Source: Lachnospiraceae bacterium
GTDB taxonomy: Bacteria > Bacillota > Clostridia > Lachnospirales > Lachnospiraceae
Direction of reading: 5' to 3'
DNA: 64,000 bases
Assembly: GCA_902363835.1 (NCBI GenBank)
Contig: CABJBM010000004.1
Span: forward strand, 1-64,000
Below the pieces are notes generated by a model. That model did not search any database. It saw only the letters and a list, made by a program, of their open reading frames with translations, and was not told where the DNA came from. Shown here in pieces: positions 26,151 through 35,115 of the stretch (position 1 is the first letter of the stretch; each line of letters begins with the position of its first letter). A program made the position numbers and the translations under genes.

Positions 26151-27728
26151 ATGGATTTTGTATTTTATGAAAAAATATCAAGGGAAGTGTTGGAGAACTA
26201 TCTGTCCCGCTGCGTAACTGCAGCGGGATTATTCGAAAGTCAAACCCTTATGGATGATCTGCGGGTTATTAAAGAAATGGGCGTAAAGTTTCTGGGAAGG
26301 GCCTCCGGAATTTGGTATATGCCAATGGAGGACGAGGAGCATTTCCGCCTTTCCAGGGAACTGGCGGAAAAAGTCCATGCTGTGGATCCGGACATTATTC
26401 TTCAGGCTTGTGTGTTTGAATGGATTGTGGAGAGGATGGAGGAGATCAGGATACCGGCCTATGTGTTCAAAGCCTTTGGGATGAAGCACGAAGAGAGAAC
26501 CTTTCGGATGCAGGAGGCGTTATTTACAGATGAATCCTCCGGTTATATAAGCCGCAGACAAGACCCGTCTAAAAATGGAGGTATCCCGGATCTCTCCCGC
26601 CGGGAAGCCCGGATGTGGTTTTATTACCGGGCAACCAGATATATTGACTGTGGTTATGAAGCTTTGCATATGGGACAGGTGCATTTATACACAGCTCATG
26701 ATCCGGGTATGGAAAAGACAGCGCAGCTTTTTGCCATGATACGGGAGTATGCCAGAGTAAATGGGAGACGGCGCAAGGTGCTTCTGGATGCCCACACCCA
26801 TGGAGTGAATATCCGTGGGAAGCTGTTGTTTGATTATCATGCAATGCCATTTACCAGAGTTCCGCTTCTGGAAGTACCCGGGGAGAAGCTGGTGCTGGTG
26901 AGAGAGGGCTACAGTGAAGGGGGAGAAAACCCCAATGGATGGTCTGCAGAAACAATGCCTTATTTGATGGAGTATGATAATTGGGGCGGTTTAGCGGTGG
27001 AAGACCGGGATTTCTATTCAAGAGAAGAGCTGGCATGGAAGGATTGGTGGGGATATGATCAGATTGCCTGGTTTGCCAATCAGCCAGAAGAGAGCCGAAA
27101 TCATTTTCTGGAGTATACTTACAAATGGACGGAGATCAATAATCCCAATGCTTATTTTGAACTGCCATTTCGCCGGATGCTGGGAGATGGGGCGGTTGCA
27201 GGAATAAGAGCTGACAACGGAGAACCGGACCGTCAGAATTTTTATCAGATAAACCGGAAGAGTTCCGATTGCCCCATGGGATTCAGTCAGGAGGAGACGG
27301 CAAAGCGGTTATGGGCTACCGGACATGAATTGAGAAAAAAAGCGGCCAATCCTGAGATGATTATCCATTATGGGGCCGGAGAAGTCTATGATGAAAAGAC
27401 CGGAATGAAGCTGCCGGAGAAAATTGTGGTATATGGAAGTTTTCAGCCTCATGTGGGTGCAGTAAAAAATGATTCCAACAGCGAAGTGACCCGGATGTAT
27501 TACATAGGTGACAACACTTATGCACTTTCTGTTGTGATGCCGTTTGCAGGGACTTATGATTATTCGGTAGCGACTTACGGAACGCTGTCGGCTACCTATC
27601 AGGAAGACAGATATCCCAGAAGCGGCTCAAGCAATAAGGCACATTTCATCACGGAAAAAGATAATATGGCGGTGCGTTTTCAATACCGGTTTATGACTAA
27701 TGAAGTTACAGTAGAGAAGTTTGATTGA
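26151..27728 (+). CDS. Conserved hypothetical protein of the mannoside operon
   Basis: A 525-residue soluble protein, last in the operon. The N-terminal two thirds alternate helices and strands like a TIM-barrel glycosidase, with potential active-site stretches YIDCGYEALHMGQVHLYTAHD and VLLDAHTHGVN and many acidic and aromatic residues. The C-terminal part (about 430-520) is beta-rich. I know no family for it. Context makes an unclassified carbohydrate-active enzyme the best guess. ATG 26151 follows GGAAGGAAACG. The gene is intact and in typical codon use. Confidence 0.75.
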   Translation: MDFVFYEKISREVLENYLSRCVTAAGLFESQTLMDDLRVIKEMGVKFLGRASGIWYMPMEDEEHFRLSRELAEKVHAVDPDIILQACVFEWIVERMEEIRIPAYVFKAFGMKHEERTFRMQEALFTDESSGYISRRQDPSKNGGIPDLSRREARMWFYYRATRYIDCGYEALHMGQVHLYTAHDPGMEKTAQLFAMIREYARVNGRRRKVLLDAHTHGVNIRGKLLFDYHAMPFTRVPLLEVPGEKLVLVREGYSEGGENPNGWSAETMPYLMEYDNWGGLAVEDRDFYSREELAWKDWWGYDQIAWFANQPEESRNHFLEYTYKWTEINNPNAYFELPFRRMLGDGAVAGIRADNGEPDRQNFYQINRKSSDCPMGFSQEETAKRLWATGHELRKKAANPEMIIHYGAGEVYDEKTGMKLPEKIVVYGSFQPHVGAVKNDSNSEVTRMYYIGDNTYALSVVMPFAGTYDYSVATYGTLSATYQEDRYPRSGSSNKAHFITEKDNMAVRFQYRFMTNEVTVEKFD

Positions 27729-27740
27729 ATTAATAAGAAT

Positions 27741-27771
27741 GGCGCGGGTGGATTTTACCGGCGCTATTTTT
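27741..27771 (+). terminator. Terminator of the mannoside operon
   Basis: GGCGCGGGT pairs with ACCGGCGCT (one G-G mismatch and a terminal G-U), followed by ATTTTTAAAA. It lies 13 bp after the stop codon of the 525-residue gene. Confidence 0.65.
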
Positions 27772-27934
27772 AAAAATCTAAAGTTATGAAAGCATGATGA
27801 GGTATTTACCCGGAAAGTGGTGGAATAAGTTGTACCGGTTCAGGATGTGAACCAGCACATGAAGGAAAGTCTTTTCCTTTCATTCATCACATGATAAGAT
27901 AATCACGTATAAAAACACTTAAGAGAAAGGATAC

Positions 27935-28414
27935 ATGAGTATGAGTAAAGTATGGAAAGTAAAGGTTGATGAAAAGGATTATGAGATCAAGCTGAAGGGG
28001 AGTAAGGTTCTTGTGAATCATGAAGAAAAAAAGCTGAAGGACTTCCTTGTTAAGCGAGAGTGGTTTCAGACTGCTTATACCGTAGATGTTGGCACTAAAA
28101 AGGCTTTGTTGATTGTAAGTTCCCTGATTGGGGGAACTAAGCTGGTCATTGACGGGAAAGACTGTGCAACCGGTGAAGCATATATTCCTGTTAATATCCC
28201 TAAATGGGCATATGTTTTTATGGCGTTGCACTCCATAAATCTTATAAATGGTCTTTTGGGAGCATTGATCGGTATAATCGGCTGTTCTGCTACTGTTTCT
28301 ATTTCTTCCAACAAAAAAATCCATATAGCCGCAAGAGTGGCTCTGGATATTGTGGTGCTGATTTTGACTTATGTTTTGGTTTTTGGAGTTGGATTTGCAT
28401 TAGCACAGTTATAA
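27935..28414 (+). CDS. Small membrane protein of unknown function
   Basis: A 159-residue protein. The first half is soluble (VDEKDYEIKLKGSKVLVNHEEKKLKDFL, an SH3-like or beta-sandwich pattern), and the second half has two hydrophobic segments near 90-115 and 130-158. It is 16 bp upstream of a DUF1189 protein gene and probably co-transcribed with it. A tandem ATG (27935 and 27941) leaves the start uncertain by two residues. I do not recognise a family. Confidence 0.7.
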   Translation: MSMSKVWKVKVDEKDYEIKLKGSKVLVNHEEKKLKDFLVKREWFQTAYTVDVGTKKALLIVSSLIGGTKLVIDGKDCATGEAYIPVNIPKWAYVFMALHSINLINGLLGALIGIIGCSATVSISSNKKIHIAARVALDIVVLILTYVLVFGVGFALAQL

Positions 28415-28430
28415 GGAAGGAAAGATAAAA

Positions 28431-29243
28431 ATGAACATATTTAAGGAACTTATATTATCTCTTTATGATTTTAAATGCTTTAAAGAATTTATAAAAAATA
28501 AACGCAGCAAGGTTTTTTTAGCAGGAGTTGTTCTTATGGTCATATATTTTTCCCTGACCATGATTGTTCCTTTTATAAAATTTCAGTTCAAAACAGGCGG
28601 ATTTGTAAAAATTATAGAAGATTATGTTCCTGATTTTGAGTTGAGCGACGGCACTCTTTGGGTTGAGAAGCCTATTGAATACGAAAAAGATGGTACGTAT
28701 ATTTATATAGATACGGCCCCGGATCTCTCTTTTTATGATGTGGATGAGATCGGGGAATATATTTCAGATTATTATCAGGCAGTCCTGATGGATTCGGAAA
28801 AGATTATTGTGAAAAATAAAGGTGAAATTATGGGAAGATATTTTTCCGAATTTGACATGGATTTCAGCAGGAAGACGCTTCAGCAATGGGTACCAAATGC
28901 CTATCTGATTGTAACAGCTTTTATGGTTCTGGCATTCATATTTATGACGGCGTTGTTTTTCTTTGGAGTACTGGTCGTTGCCCTTATTGGGATGATAGTT
29001 GCCTCCTGCATGAAATACCGTCTGACCTTTGGACAGTTGTATCAGATGGGGGTCTATGCCAGAACGCTGCCTTTATTGATTAAGGCAATTATGTCCTTTC
29101 TGCCGTTTTCCATACCAATGTTCGGGATCATTAATTTTGGACTTTCCGTATTATATATTGTACTTGCCATTCAGAAGATAAAGGAGTCTGATCTGCAAAA
29201 CCCCATGGAGTTTGTTTCAGAACAAGGTGATTATTTCAGATAA
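28431..29243 (+). CDS. DUF1189-family membrane protein
   Basis: A 270-residue protein. A short cytoplasmic N-terminus (MNIFKELILSLYDFKCFKEF) precedes one helix at about 28-50. An extracellular acidic domain of about 110 residues follows, then three to four helices from about 160 to 255. This layout and the N-terminal motif match DUF1189 proteins, which are widespread in Firmicutes and have no established function. It follows the small membrane protein gene with a clear AAGGAAGG site. Confidence 0.78.
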   Translation: MNIFKELILSLYDFKCFKEFIKNKRSKVFLAGVVLMVIYFSLTMIVPFIKFQFKTGGFVKIIEDYVPDFELSDGTLWVEKPIEYEKDGTYIYIDTAPDLSFYDVDEIGEYISDYYQAVLMDSEKIIVKNKGEIMGRYFSEFDMDFSRKTLQQWVPNAYLIVTAFMVLAFIFMTALFFFGVLVVALIGMIVASCMKYRLTFGQLYQMGVYARTLPLLIKAIMSFLPFSIPMFGIINFGLSVLYIVLAIQKIKESDLQNPMEFVSEQGDYFR

Positions 29244-29417
29244 AAGCAAGACAGGACATGTGGTTTAATAAGTTCAATTGTATTCAAATAAAAAGTGCAT
29301 CCCTGAAGACGCACCTTATGCAATATAATATCAAAACAAAAGTATAAGTCTACTCTTTTTATTTTTTTTATGTTATAGTTTTAACATTGAATTATATGAG
29401 ATAAAGAAACACGCAAA

Positions 29418-29630
29418 ATGCGCTTTAACGGATATCAATTACCTTATGGCCAGGTAATACATAAGCCGGAATTAGGAAATAGCGAACCGCCCCGGCTTTA
29501 TTCGATTGAAGAGTTGAAAAATATTCTTGAGATTCGAAATATGAAAATTGAAGGAACGTTCTCTGATTATTACGGCACGGAATCATCACCTAAATATATG
29601 CAGTTAATGGTATTTCCACAAAAGATATGA
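29418..29630 (+). pseudogene. C-terminal fragment of a class I SAM methyltransferase
   Basis: A 70-codon frame. The part IRNMKIEGTFSDYYGTESSPKYMQLMVFPQK matches the usual end of small SAM-dependent methyltransferases, where the last strands carry a G-T-F-S-D-Y pattern. The SAM-binding N-terminal domain is absent. The preceding bases have no ribosome site of note. It is therefore best read as a relic rather than a working enzyme. Confidence 0.5.
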
Positions 29631-29724
29631 TTTCTTAACTGAATGTAAAGGTATTGAACAATCCTAGATTCAAAAGAAGCAGAGAGATAATTGGATAAAA
29701 CGACAGAAAAGGAATAGACGGACA

Positions 29725-30360
29725 ATGATAAACAGAGAAGATATGCTGGAACTGACAAGGCGGATGACCCTTGCCCGGACCTCATTTACAAGGATTGCAG
29801 GGTGCTATGTTGATAGGGAGGGAGAGTTTGATGGGAGTTTTAATACAAATTTCTTAAAATTATCTCCATCAGAGCGAACCAAAAAACTGAAGCTGGCAAA
29901 GGAGATTCCCTTTTCTGCTACCAATGTAAACTTAAAGAAATATGAATTTCCACAAAGCCTGCGAAAGCCGGGGAGCATGTGGCAGCTGCTTATGGCGATG
30001 AATGAATGCGGATTAAAAAATGATGCCCTGATGGACACATTTTATGATATTGTCATGGAAAACTACCATACGGATTTGGAATATGCCATTTTACTTTTCC
30101 ATGATCGCTATGATATTCCGGCAAAGGCTTCGGATAAGGAGAGATTGTGGGAATCGGAAGAAGTGTTTGAATATATGATCTGTGCTATCTGCCCGTTATC
30201 AGGAGAGTATGAGCCAGGGAAGCCGGAGTGTGGATTCTTATTTCCCGCCTTTACAGACAGAAGCGGTGATCTGAATCATATTGATGTATTTCAGGCAGAT
30301 GCGGACCGGCCGAACAAGGAAATCCTGGAGGTATTGGGAATCGGCAGTGCCAGAACTTGA
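29725..30360 (+). pseudogene. DUF4317 protein, C-terminally truncated
   Basis: A 211-residue frame starting MINREDMLELTRRMT, with ARTSFTRIAGCYVD, DGSFNTNFLKL and ICPLSGEYEPGKPECGFLFPAFTDRSGD. This is the N-terminal half of DUF4317 proteins, which as I recall are about 380-400 residues. The frame ends after NKEILEVLGIGSART, where the family continues. No in-frame or shifted continuation was seen downstream. It may be non-functional, or a half-length variant. The function of the family is unknown. Confidence 0.7.
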
Positions 30361-30449
30361 CAGGGAGTGAAAAGGCCCCCTAAATGAAACATATACCGTT
30401 TTTTTAGTGGTATTGTCCGTAATCAACAAAAGAGGGAGGTCAATGCAAG

Positions 30450-31445
30450 ATGAAAAACAGAAAAAGCCGGCTATGGAACCGGCGGCTTGCCGCTCTGATA
30501 TGCTCGGTAGGAATGATGGCAGCCTTGACTGCTTGTTCCGGTAAAAGGGTGATTTCGGCGGAGTCCCAAGTACCTGCAGGGGAAACCGTGGCACCGGAGG
30601 AACCTTCTGCAGATCGGAATGACGCCAGGGGCGGGAAAACAGATGGTAATGATCTAAAACAGGAGCAGGAAAATCAAGCCTTGGAAACAGGCAGTTTTTC
30701 AGAAGAACAGAGCAATGCTGCAGAAGCAATTAAAGACAGTGAGGCAGAAAAGACGGAAGCTGTTAAAAATCATTCCGATAGCATTGAAAAACAGCTGGAT
30801 CTTATTTCCGAAAATGTTGCGGTCTGGTGGGGAGACGATGATATTCTTTTTGGACGTTATGGTTATTCTGTTACGGATTTTAATCGGAATGGCCGGTTGG
30901 AAATTATTGCCTCCTCCTGCCAGGGAAGTGGTTTTTATACACGCAGTTCTATCTGGGAGGTAAATGAGTCCATGAACGGATTGTTGCCGGTTGAAAAGAA
31001 TATATCTGAGGGTGATTCTGAGGCAGATGTTATCACGGATTCAGTACCTGTCTACTATGATGCGGCGGCAAACCGTTACTATTTTATTTTCGATGATGTA
31101 ATACGAGCCGGAGGGGCAGCGTATTATTACAACAAGCGGGCTGTCTGGCTGGAGAATGGATTCATGGAACAGCAGTATCTTGCTTCTCAAAGTATGATTT
31201 TTTCGGATGGGAGTGACAAGCCCGTGATCACTTCTGACGATGCTGACGGCCATTCTATTACGGAAGACCAATACAATATAATTGCGGATACCCTCTATGG
31301 AGATTTGGAAAAGCTGCAAGCCTCCCTCTTCTGGATAGAAGCTGATGATATTTCTGAGACTGGAGATAAGACGATTGCTGAAATTAGTGGAGAAGCAATC
31401 CGAAAACTCATAGGTGAGTCCTGGGATGGGTTTCAGATAAAGTAA
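30450..31445 (+). CDS. Hypothetical lipoprotein
   Basis: A 331-residue protein with an arginine-rich signal peptide and lipobox LTAC (Cys29). A low-complexity Glu/Ser/Ala linker fills about 35-115. A C-terminal domain from about 120 has VWWGDDDILFGRYGYSVTDFNRNGRLEI, which resembles FG-GAP/EF-hand-like calcium loops (D-x-N-x-N-G). The function is unknown. It is preceded by GAGGGAGG and followed by a long bidirectional hairpin terminator. It stands alone between the DUF4317 relic and the convergent AraC gene. Confidence 0.75.
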   Translation: MKNRKSRLWNRRLAALICSVGMMAALTACSGKRVISAESQVPAGETVAPEEPSADRNDARGGKTDGNDLKQEQENQALETGSFSEEQSNAAEAIKDSEAEKTEAVKNHSDSIEKQLDLISENVAVWWGDDDILFGRYGYSVTDFNRNGRLEIIASSCQGSGFYTRSSIWEVNESMNGLLPVEKNISEGDSEADVITDSVPVYYDAAANRYYFIFDDVIRAGGAAYYYNKRAVWLENGFMEQQYLASQSMIFSDGSDKPVITSDDADGHSITEDQYNIIADTLYGDLEKLQASLFWIEADDISETGDKTIAEISGEAIRKLIGESWDGFQIK

Positions 31446-31488
31446 AACAGGGAAAAATAGTAAGCTATATGATAGAATCAGTAATCTA

Positions 31489-31560
31489 AACAGCTCTTGA
31501 TACAAGAATGGCATGGGGTCAAACACCCTTCGCTCCATTCATGGATCAAGAGCTGTTTTT
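31489..31560. terminator. Long bidirectional terminator between convergent genes
   Basis: AACAGCTCTTGAT (31489-31501) and ATCAAGAGCTGTT (31544-31556) form a 13-bp perfect stem, with T-runs after it on the forward strand. The loop is about 42 bases. It serves the lipoprotein gene and probably the convergent AraC gene. Confidence 0.75.
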
Positions 31561-31598
31561 AATAGACGGTACTTTTCCTATGGCGGCTTGGATCGTTC

Positions 31599-32582
31599 TT
31601 ATAAATTAAAAGTCTTCCTGAATTCGCTTGGTGTAATTCCATGAACATCATAAAAAGCAGCAGCAAATTTAGACGCATTTTTATAGCCGCACAGCTCCGA
31701 AATATCCCGGATACTCAAATGATCCGCAGATAAAAGCTGCATGGCACGTTTCATTTTTTCCCTGCGGATATAATCGTAAAGGGGAATCTGATAAATGTTT
31801 TTAAAGCTGAGGCGTAATTTGCTCTCGCTCATGTCTGCTATTTTTGTCAATTCTTCCATTGGCGGAACCTGGAGAACATTTTCGTCAATTTTCAGTTTTA
31901 CAGAGTAAACTTTTTTCTTGTTTTCCCACGTTACATAGTTTCTGCGGCTGCTCCTCCGCTCCGGAATTGCAGGATAGTTCCGGGCGATTGAGCATAAAAG
32001 ATGAAGTACCATTCCTTCATAGGCAAGAAGGGGCATATCCCCATTGCGTATTGCCCAGCGGATCTGTTCTAATATCATCATGGTGTTTGGTGTGTTGTAA
32101 TGTTCTGATTCCCATGCGTCTGCATCTGCAATGCTGATTTTCGGAGGGTTGTTTTTTGATTGCAAAAAAGGCTGTAAAAAATCATCAAAAACCAGAACAC
32201 TGGTAAAGCAAGTGTGGATTCCTTTTGGAAAGGTTAAATGAAATGGACGGCCGGGATTAATCAGAACATGGGTCATGGGAGTAAATGTAATTGCTGCTTT
32301 GCCTTGCTGGGAATATATCATATTGCCGCAGTCAATACAAAAAATCCACAAACAAGGCTTTTTCACGTCTATGGTGTGGACAACTTTTTTATCCGGGGTA
32401 AACCATGCACTGGAAACAAACAGGCCTTCTGCAGGGCATGATTCAACAATCCAGCCATTGGACCAATGTGGGGGAAGATAATATCCGATTCCCTGTCCGT
32501 AGGTACGCTGATTCAAATTATATTTTTTTGCCATGGCTCCCCATGAGGCGGATTGGTATTCATTCATTGCATAATGGCTCAC
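31599..32582 (-). CDS. AraC-family transcriptional regulator of the iron-uptake operon
   Basis: A 327-residue protein. A variable N-terminal domain of about 225 residues (IGYYLPPHWSNGWIVESCP, then a cupin-like region with THVLINPGRPFHLTF) precedes a C-terminal AraC HTH domain (PPMEELTKIADMSESKLRLSFKNIYQIPLYDYIRREKMKRAMQLL, then IRDISELCGYKNASKFAAAFYDVHGITPSEFR). It resembles PchR/YbtA-type regulators that sense ferric siderophores. It is divergent from the siderophore uptake operon starting at 32909, across a 326-bp control region. It likely activates that operon when its ligand enters the cell. Confidence 0.87.
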   Translation of the reverse strand: MSHYAMNEYQSASWGAMAKKYNLNQRTYGQGIGYYLPPHWSNGWIVESCPAEGLFVSSAWFTPDKKVVHTIDVKKPCLWIFCIDCGNMIYSQQGKAAITFTPMTHVLINPGRPFHLTFPKGIHTCFTSVLVFDDFLQPFLQSKNNPPKISIADADAWESEHYNTPNTMMILEQIRWAIRNGDMPLLAYEGMVLHLLCSIARNYPAIPERRSSRRNYVTWENKKKVYSVKLKIDENVLQVPPMEELTKIADMSESKLRLSFKNIYQIPLYDYIRREKMKRAMQLLSADHLSIRDISELCGYKNASKFAAAFYDVHGITPSEFRKTFNL

Positions 32583-32785
32583 TTTCTAAATGTCTGAATA
32601 TTACACTCTTAAACCATACCTGAATTATATCTGAAATAAGAAAAAAAGACAATGATCCAATTTAATTTATTTATACTCCATATATTTAAAGATAAATAGT
32701 AACAATCATTGAAAAACATCGGAAAAAAGTGTATTTGAGCAGTTAAGTGAAAAAATAAACTTCCCAATATTGGACATAGGCTCTA

Positions 32786-32814
32786 TTGACGTGCATTTCT
32801 TATTATGCTAGTAT
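32786..32814 (+). promoter_or_regulatory. Sigma-A promoter of the iron-uptake operon
   Basis: TTGACG (32786-32791), a 17-base spacer, and TAGTAT (32809-32814). The palindrome at 32823 begins nine bases after the -10, where it would cover the transcription start. Confidence 0.6.
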
Positions 32815-32822
32815 TCTGCTTA

Positions 32823-32838
32823 GTTAGTTAAAACTAAC
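32823..32838. promoter_or_regulatory. DtxR/IdeR-like iron operator candidate
   Basis: GTTAGTT and AACTAAC are perfect 7-bp arms separated by AA. With its flanks the site resembles the DtxR/IdeR consensus (TTAGGTTAG...CTAACCTAA). It overlaps the expected start of transcription of a siderophore uptake operon, as an iron-dependent repressor site should. Confidence 0.45.
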
Positions 32839-32908
32839 ACAGAGCATATATAAGTAAGCGCCCGCGCTGTAAAAAAGAAAATCATCACTATTTTTAAGGA
32901 GAATCAAT

Positions 32909-33841
32909 ATGAAGAAAACAGGGATTATATATTGTTTCATGTTTATGCTTTTATTTACCTTAACAGGCTGCGCCAATGGAAGCCGGGAAAATTCTAAAAC
33001 ATCGGATATGCATACAATAAACACAGCAATGGGAGAAATCCAAGTTCCCAAAGAGCCACAGCGCGTAGTAGTGAATTGGTACATAGGAGATGTGCTTTCT
33101 CTGGATTTGAATGTAACCGGATATAACGCATGGGAGCAGGAAACCATGCCATTTTATGAGAAGTTTCCTTCTGATGCTAAGCTGGAAAACTGGGCAGCAG
33201 AAGATATTATGGCTGCTGCGCCGGATTTGATCATCACTTATCAGGCAGAGGATTTTGAAAAGTTTGGAAAAATAGCTCCGGTACTGGTAATTACGGAAGA
33301 AAGCGTAAACTCTGTTGAACGTCTGCGCATCATTGGAGAGGCAACAGGAAAATCAAAAGAAGCAGAAGCATTGATTGGGTCTTTTGAAGAAAAGCTTACC
33401 GCCGCAAAGGAAGAACTGCAAAGTGAAAAATACCAGGGAAAGACATTTAGCATTTTGGAAGACTGGGGGCCAACCGGTGATTGGAACGGTGTGGCCTATG
33501 AGACCGGTTCCAGAGGAGGAACTTTAGTTTACAGCTGCCTTGGCCTTAATAAACCGGAGAAGCTGGAGAAGCTGATCAAAGAAGGCGGCAACAGCAGAGG
33601 TACTTTAAGCTATGAGGTTGCTCATGAATATTTTGGTGACTATATCTTATGGTTCCAGCAGGAAGGTAAAGATTCAGAATATGCGAAAACGGATATCTGG
33701 AAAAGCATTCCTGCAGTTGCAGAAGGCCGGATTGCAGAAATCCCGGGAAAATATCAGGGATTGTTTTACTATTCTGATGTAGCCAGCTTAACTGCACAGT
33801 TGGATTATACAATTTCCGCAATTCAGGGAATGTCGGAATAA
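32909..33841 (+). CDS. Ferric-siderophore-binding lipoprotein (FhuD/FepB-like)
   Basis: A 310-residue lipoprotein with a signal peptide ending at LTGC (Cys21). The mature part is a type III periplasmic-binding-fold protein (NTAMGEIQVPKEPQRVVV, then APDLIITY, and a long central helix near IIGEATGKSKEAEALI). It captures ferric siderophores at the cell surface and passes them to the permeases encoded next. It is the first gene after a likely iron-repressed promoter. A partial second copy of such a gene follows at 33870-34039. Confidence 0.9.
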   Translation: MKKTGIIYCFMFMLLFTLTGCANGSRENSKTSDMHTINTAMGEIQVPKEPQRVVVNWYIGDVLSLDLNVTGYNAWEQETMPFYEKFPSDAKLENWAAEDIMAAAPDLIITYQAEDFEKFGKIAPVLVITEESVNSVERLRIIGEATGKSKEAEALIGSFEEKLTAAKEELQSEKYQGKTFSILEDWGPTGDWNGVAYETGSRGGTLVYSCLGLNKPEKLEKLIKEGGNSRGTLSYEVAHEYFGDYILWFQQEGKDSEYAKTDIWKSIPAVAEGRIAEIPGKYQGLFYYSDVASLTAQLDYTISAIQGMSE

Positions 33842-33869
33842 GGATCAGACAGCCGGCGGTAAAACCAGA

Positions 33870-34039
33870 GTTATAAAGACTGCTCATGGAGATGTGAAGA
33901 TAGCGGAGTAATTATAACATGTTGCATAGGAGATGTTATAGCTCTTGGAGTAAAGCCGGCAGCGGTTTATGATGTTACAGGAACCGCGTATGAAAAAGAA
34001 GTGGAGAGTTTACCGGTTTGGGACAAATTTGAAGCCTGA
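33870..34039 (+). pseudogene. Fragment of a second siderophore-binding-protein gene
   Basis: Between the binding protein and permease genes, one frame reads KTAHGDVKIAE then stops, and the next frame reads VIITCCIGDVIALGVKPAAVYDVTGTAYEKEVESLPVWDKFEA then stops. Together these match the N-terminal lobe of FhuD-like proteins, including the equivalent of YIGDVLSL in the intact neighbour. A frame change separates the parts and the rest of the gene is missing. It is the relic of a paralogue or of an earlier copy that was replaced. Confidence 0.6.
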
Positions 34040-34086
34040 ATATGCTTAAGTAACTGGAAGGTCTCCGCGGAAAGGAACAGACCACA

Positions 34087-35115
34087 ATGAAAATTACATC
34101 AATAAGGCAGCGGAAGAAAGGCTCCGCCGGCTTTTCTATTTATATGATTCTTGGATTCGGACTTTTGCTTTTTATGTCGGCTGCCTCCATTTCTTTTGGA
34201 GCTGCCGACATGCGCTTTGCTACGGCCTGGGAGGCGATTTTCCGGTTTGATCCGAATATGACAGAGCATCAGATTATTCAGACACTTCGCCTTCCCCGTA
34301 CTGTGGCAGATTTAATGGTGGGATGCAGCCTGGCAATTTGCGGAGCAATCATGCAGGGGACAACACGAAATCCCCTTGCTGACTCCGGGTTAATGGGAAT
34401 CAGCTCCGGTGCCACCTTTGCCATGGCGCTGTGTATGGCATTTCTGCCTGGGCGCACCTATGGCCAGACCATTCTGTTTGCATGCATTGGAGCTGCAATT
34501 GCAACGGCAATGACCTATTTCATTGCTTCTTTTGGAAAAGGGGGAATGACGCCTCAGCGTCTTGTATTGGCAGGGATTTCTATTTCCATGCTGTTTGGGG
34601 CATTCAGCCAGTACCTTTCCATTAAATACCGTCTTGGACATGCCCTTGCCTATTGGACAGCAGGAGGAACTGCAGGAGCCAAATGGAGTGAGCTTGTGAT
34701 GATTCTTCCTCTTTTCGCTGCAGGAGTGCTGGCAGCGATTTCTCTTTCCCCTTCTGTTACGGTAATGAGCCTGGGGGAAGAAGTTGCAACTGGATTGGGG
34801 CTGAGAACCAGATTGGTCAAAGGGATTTCAACGGTGATTGTGCTGCTTCTTACCGGACTTTCCGTGATCATTGTAGGCCCGGTTGGGTTTGTTGGGCTTA
34901 TTACGCCTCATATGGTTCGGTATATGGTAGGAGTGGATTACCGGTACATCATCCCGGCATCAGGGCTTTACGGGGCCTTGCTTACGGTTTTTGCTGATTT
35001 GGCAGGAAGATTAATCAATAAGCCTTACGAGACTCCAATCGGAATTATATTTGCGGTGATCGGTGTTCCTTATTTCCTCTATCTTGCAAGAAAGCAAAGG
35101 AGGGAATTTGAATGA
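34087..35115 (+). CDS. Iron-siderophore ABC transporter permease (FecCD family)
   Basis: A 342-residue permease with about ten helices. Family markers are LRLPRTVADLMVGCSLAICGAIMQGTTRNPLADSGLMGISSGA, LVLAGISISMLFGAF and FVGLITPHMVRYMVG. It pairs with the second permease, whose ATG overlaps this gene's stop by four bases. Together they form the heterodimeric channel for ferric siderophores. The start ATG 34087 follows GGAAAGGA with an adequate spacing. Confidence 0.93.
   Translation: MKITSIRQRKKGSAGFSIYMILGFGLLLFMSAASISFGAADMRFATAWEAIFRFDPNMTEHQIIQTLRLPRTVADLMVGCSLAICGAIMQGTTRNPLADSGLMGISSGATFAMALCMAFLPGRTYGQTILFACIGAAIATAMTYFIASFGKGGMTPQRLVLAGISISMLFGAFSQYLSIKYRLGHALAYWTAGGTAGAKWSELVMILPLFAAGVLAAISLSPSVTVMSLGEEVATGLGLRTRLVKGISTVIVLLLTGLSVIIVGPVGFVGLITPHMVRYMVGVDYRYIIPASGLYGALLTVFADLAGRLINKPYETPIGIIFAVIGVPYFLYLARKQRREFE

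Larger units (their letters stand above)
32583..32908. other. Control region between AraC and the iron operon
   Basis: A 326-bp AT-rich divergent intergenic region. It holds the forward promoter at 32786-32814 and the palindrome at 32823-32838. The AraC binding sites cannot be defined by eye. Confidence 0.6.

Noticed and set aside
29285..29320. Terminator after the DUF1189 gene
   Set aside because: A GTGCATC/GACGCAC hairpin exists but has a mismatch and no T-run on the forward strand.
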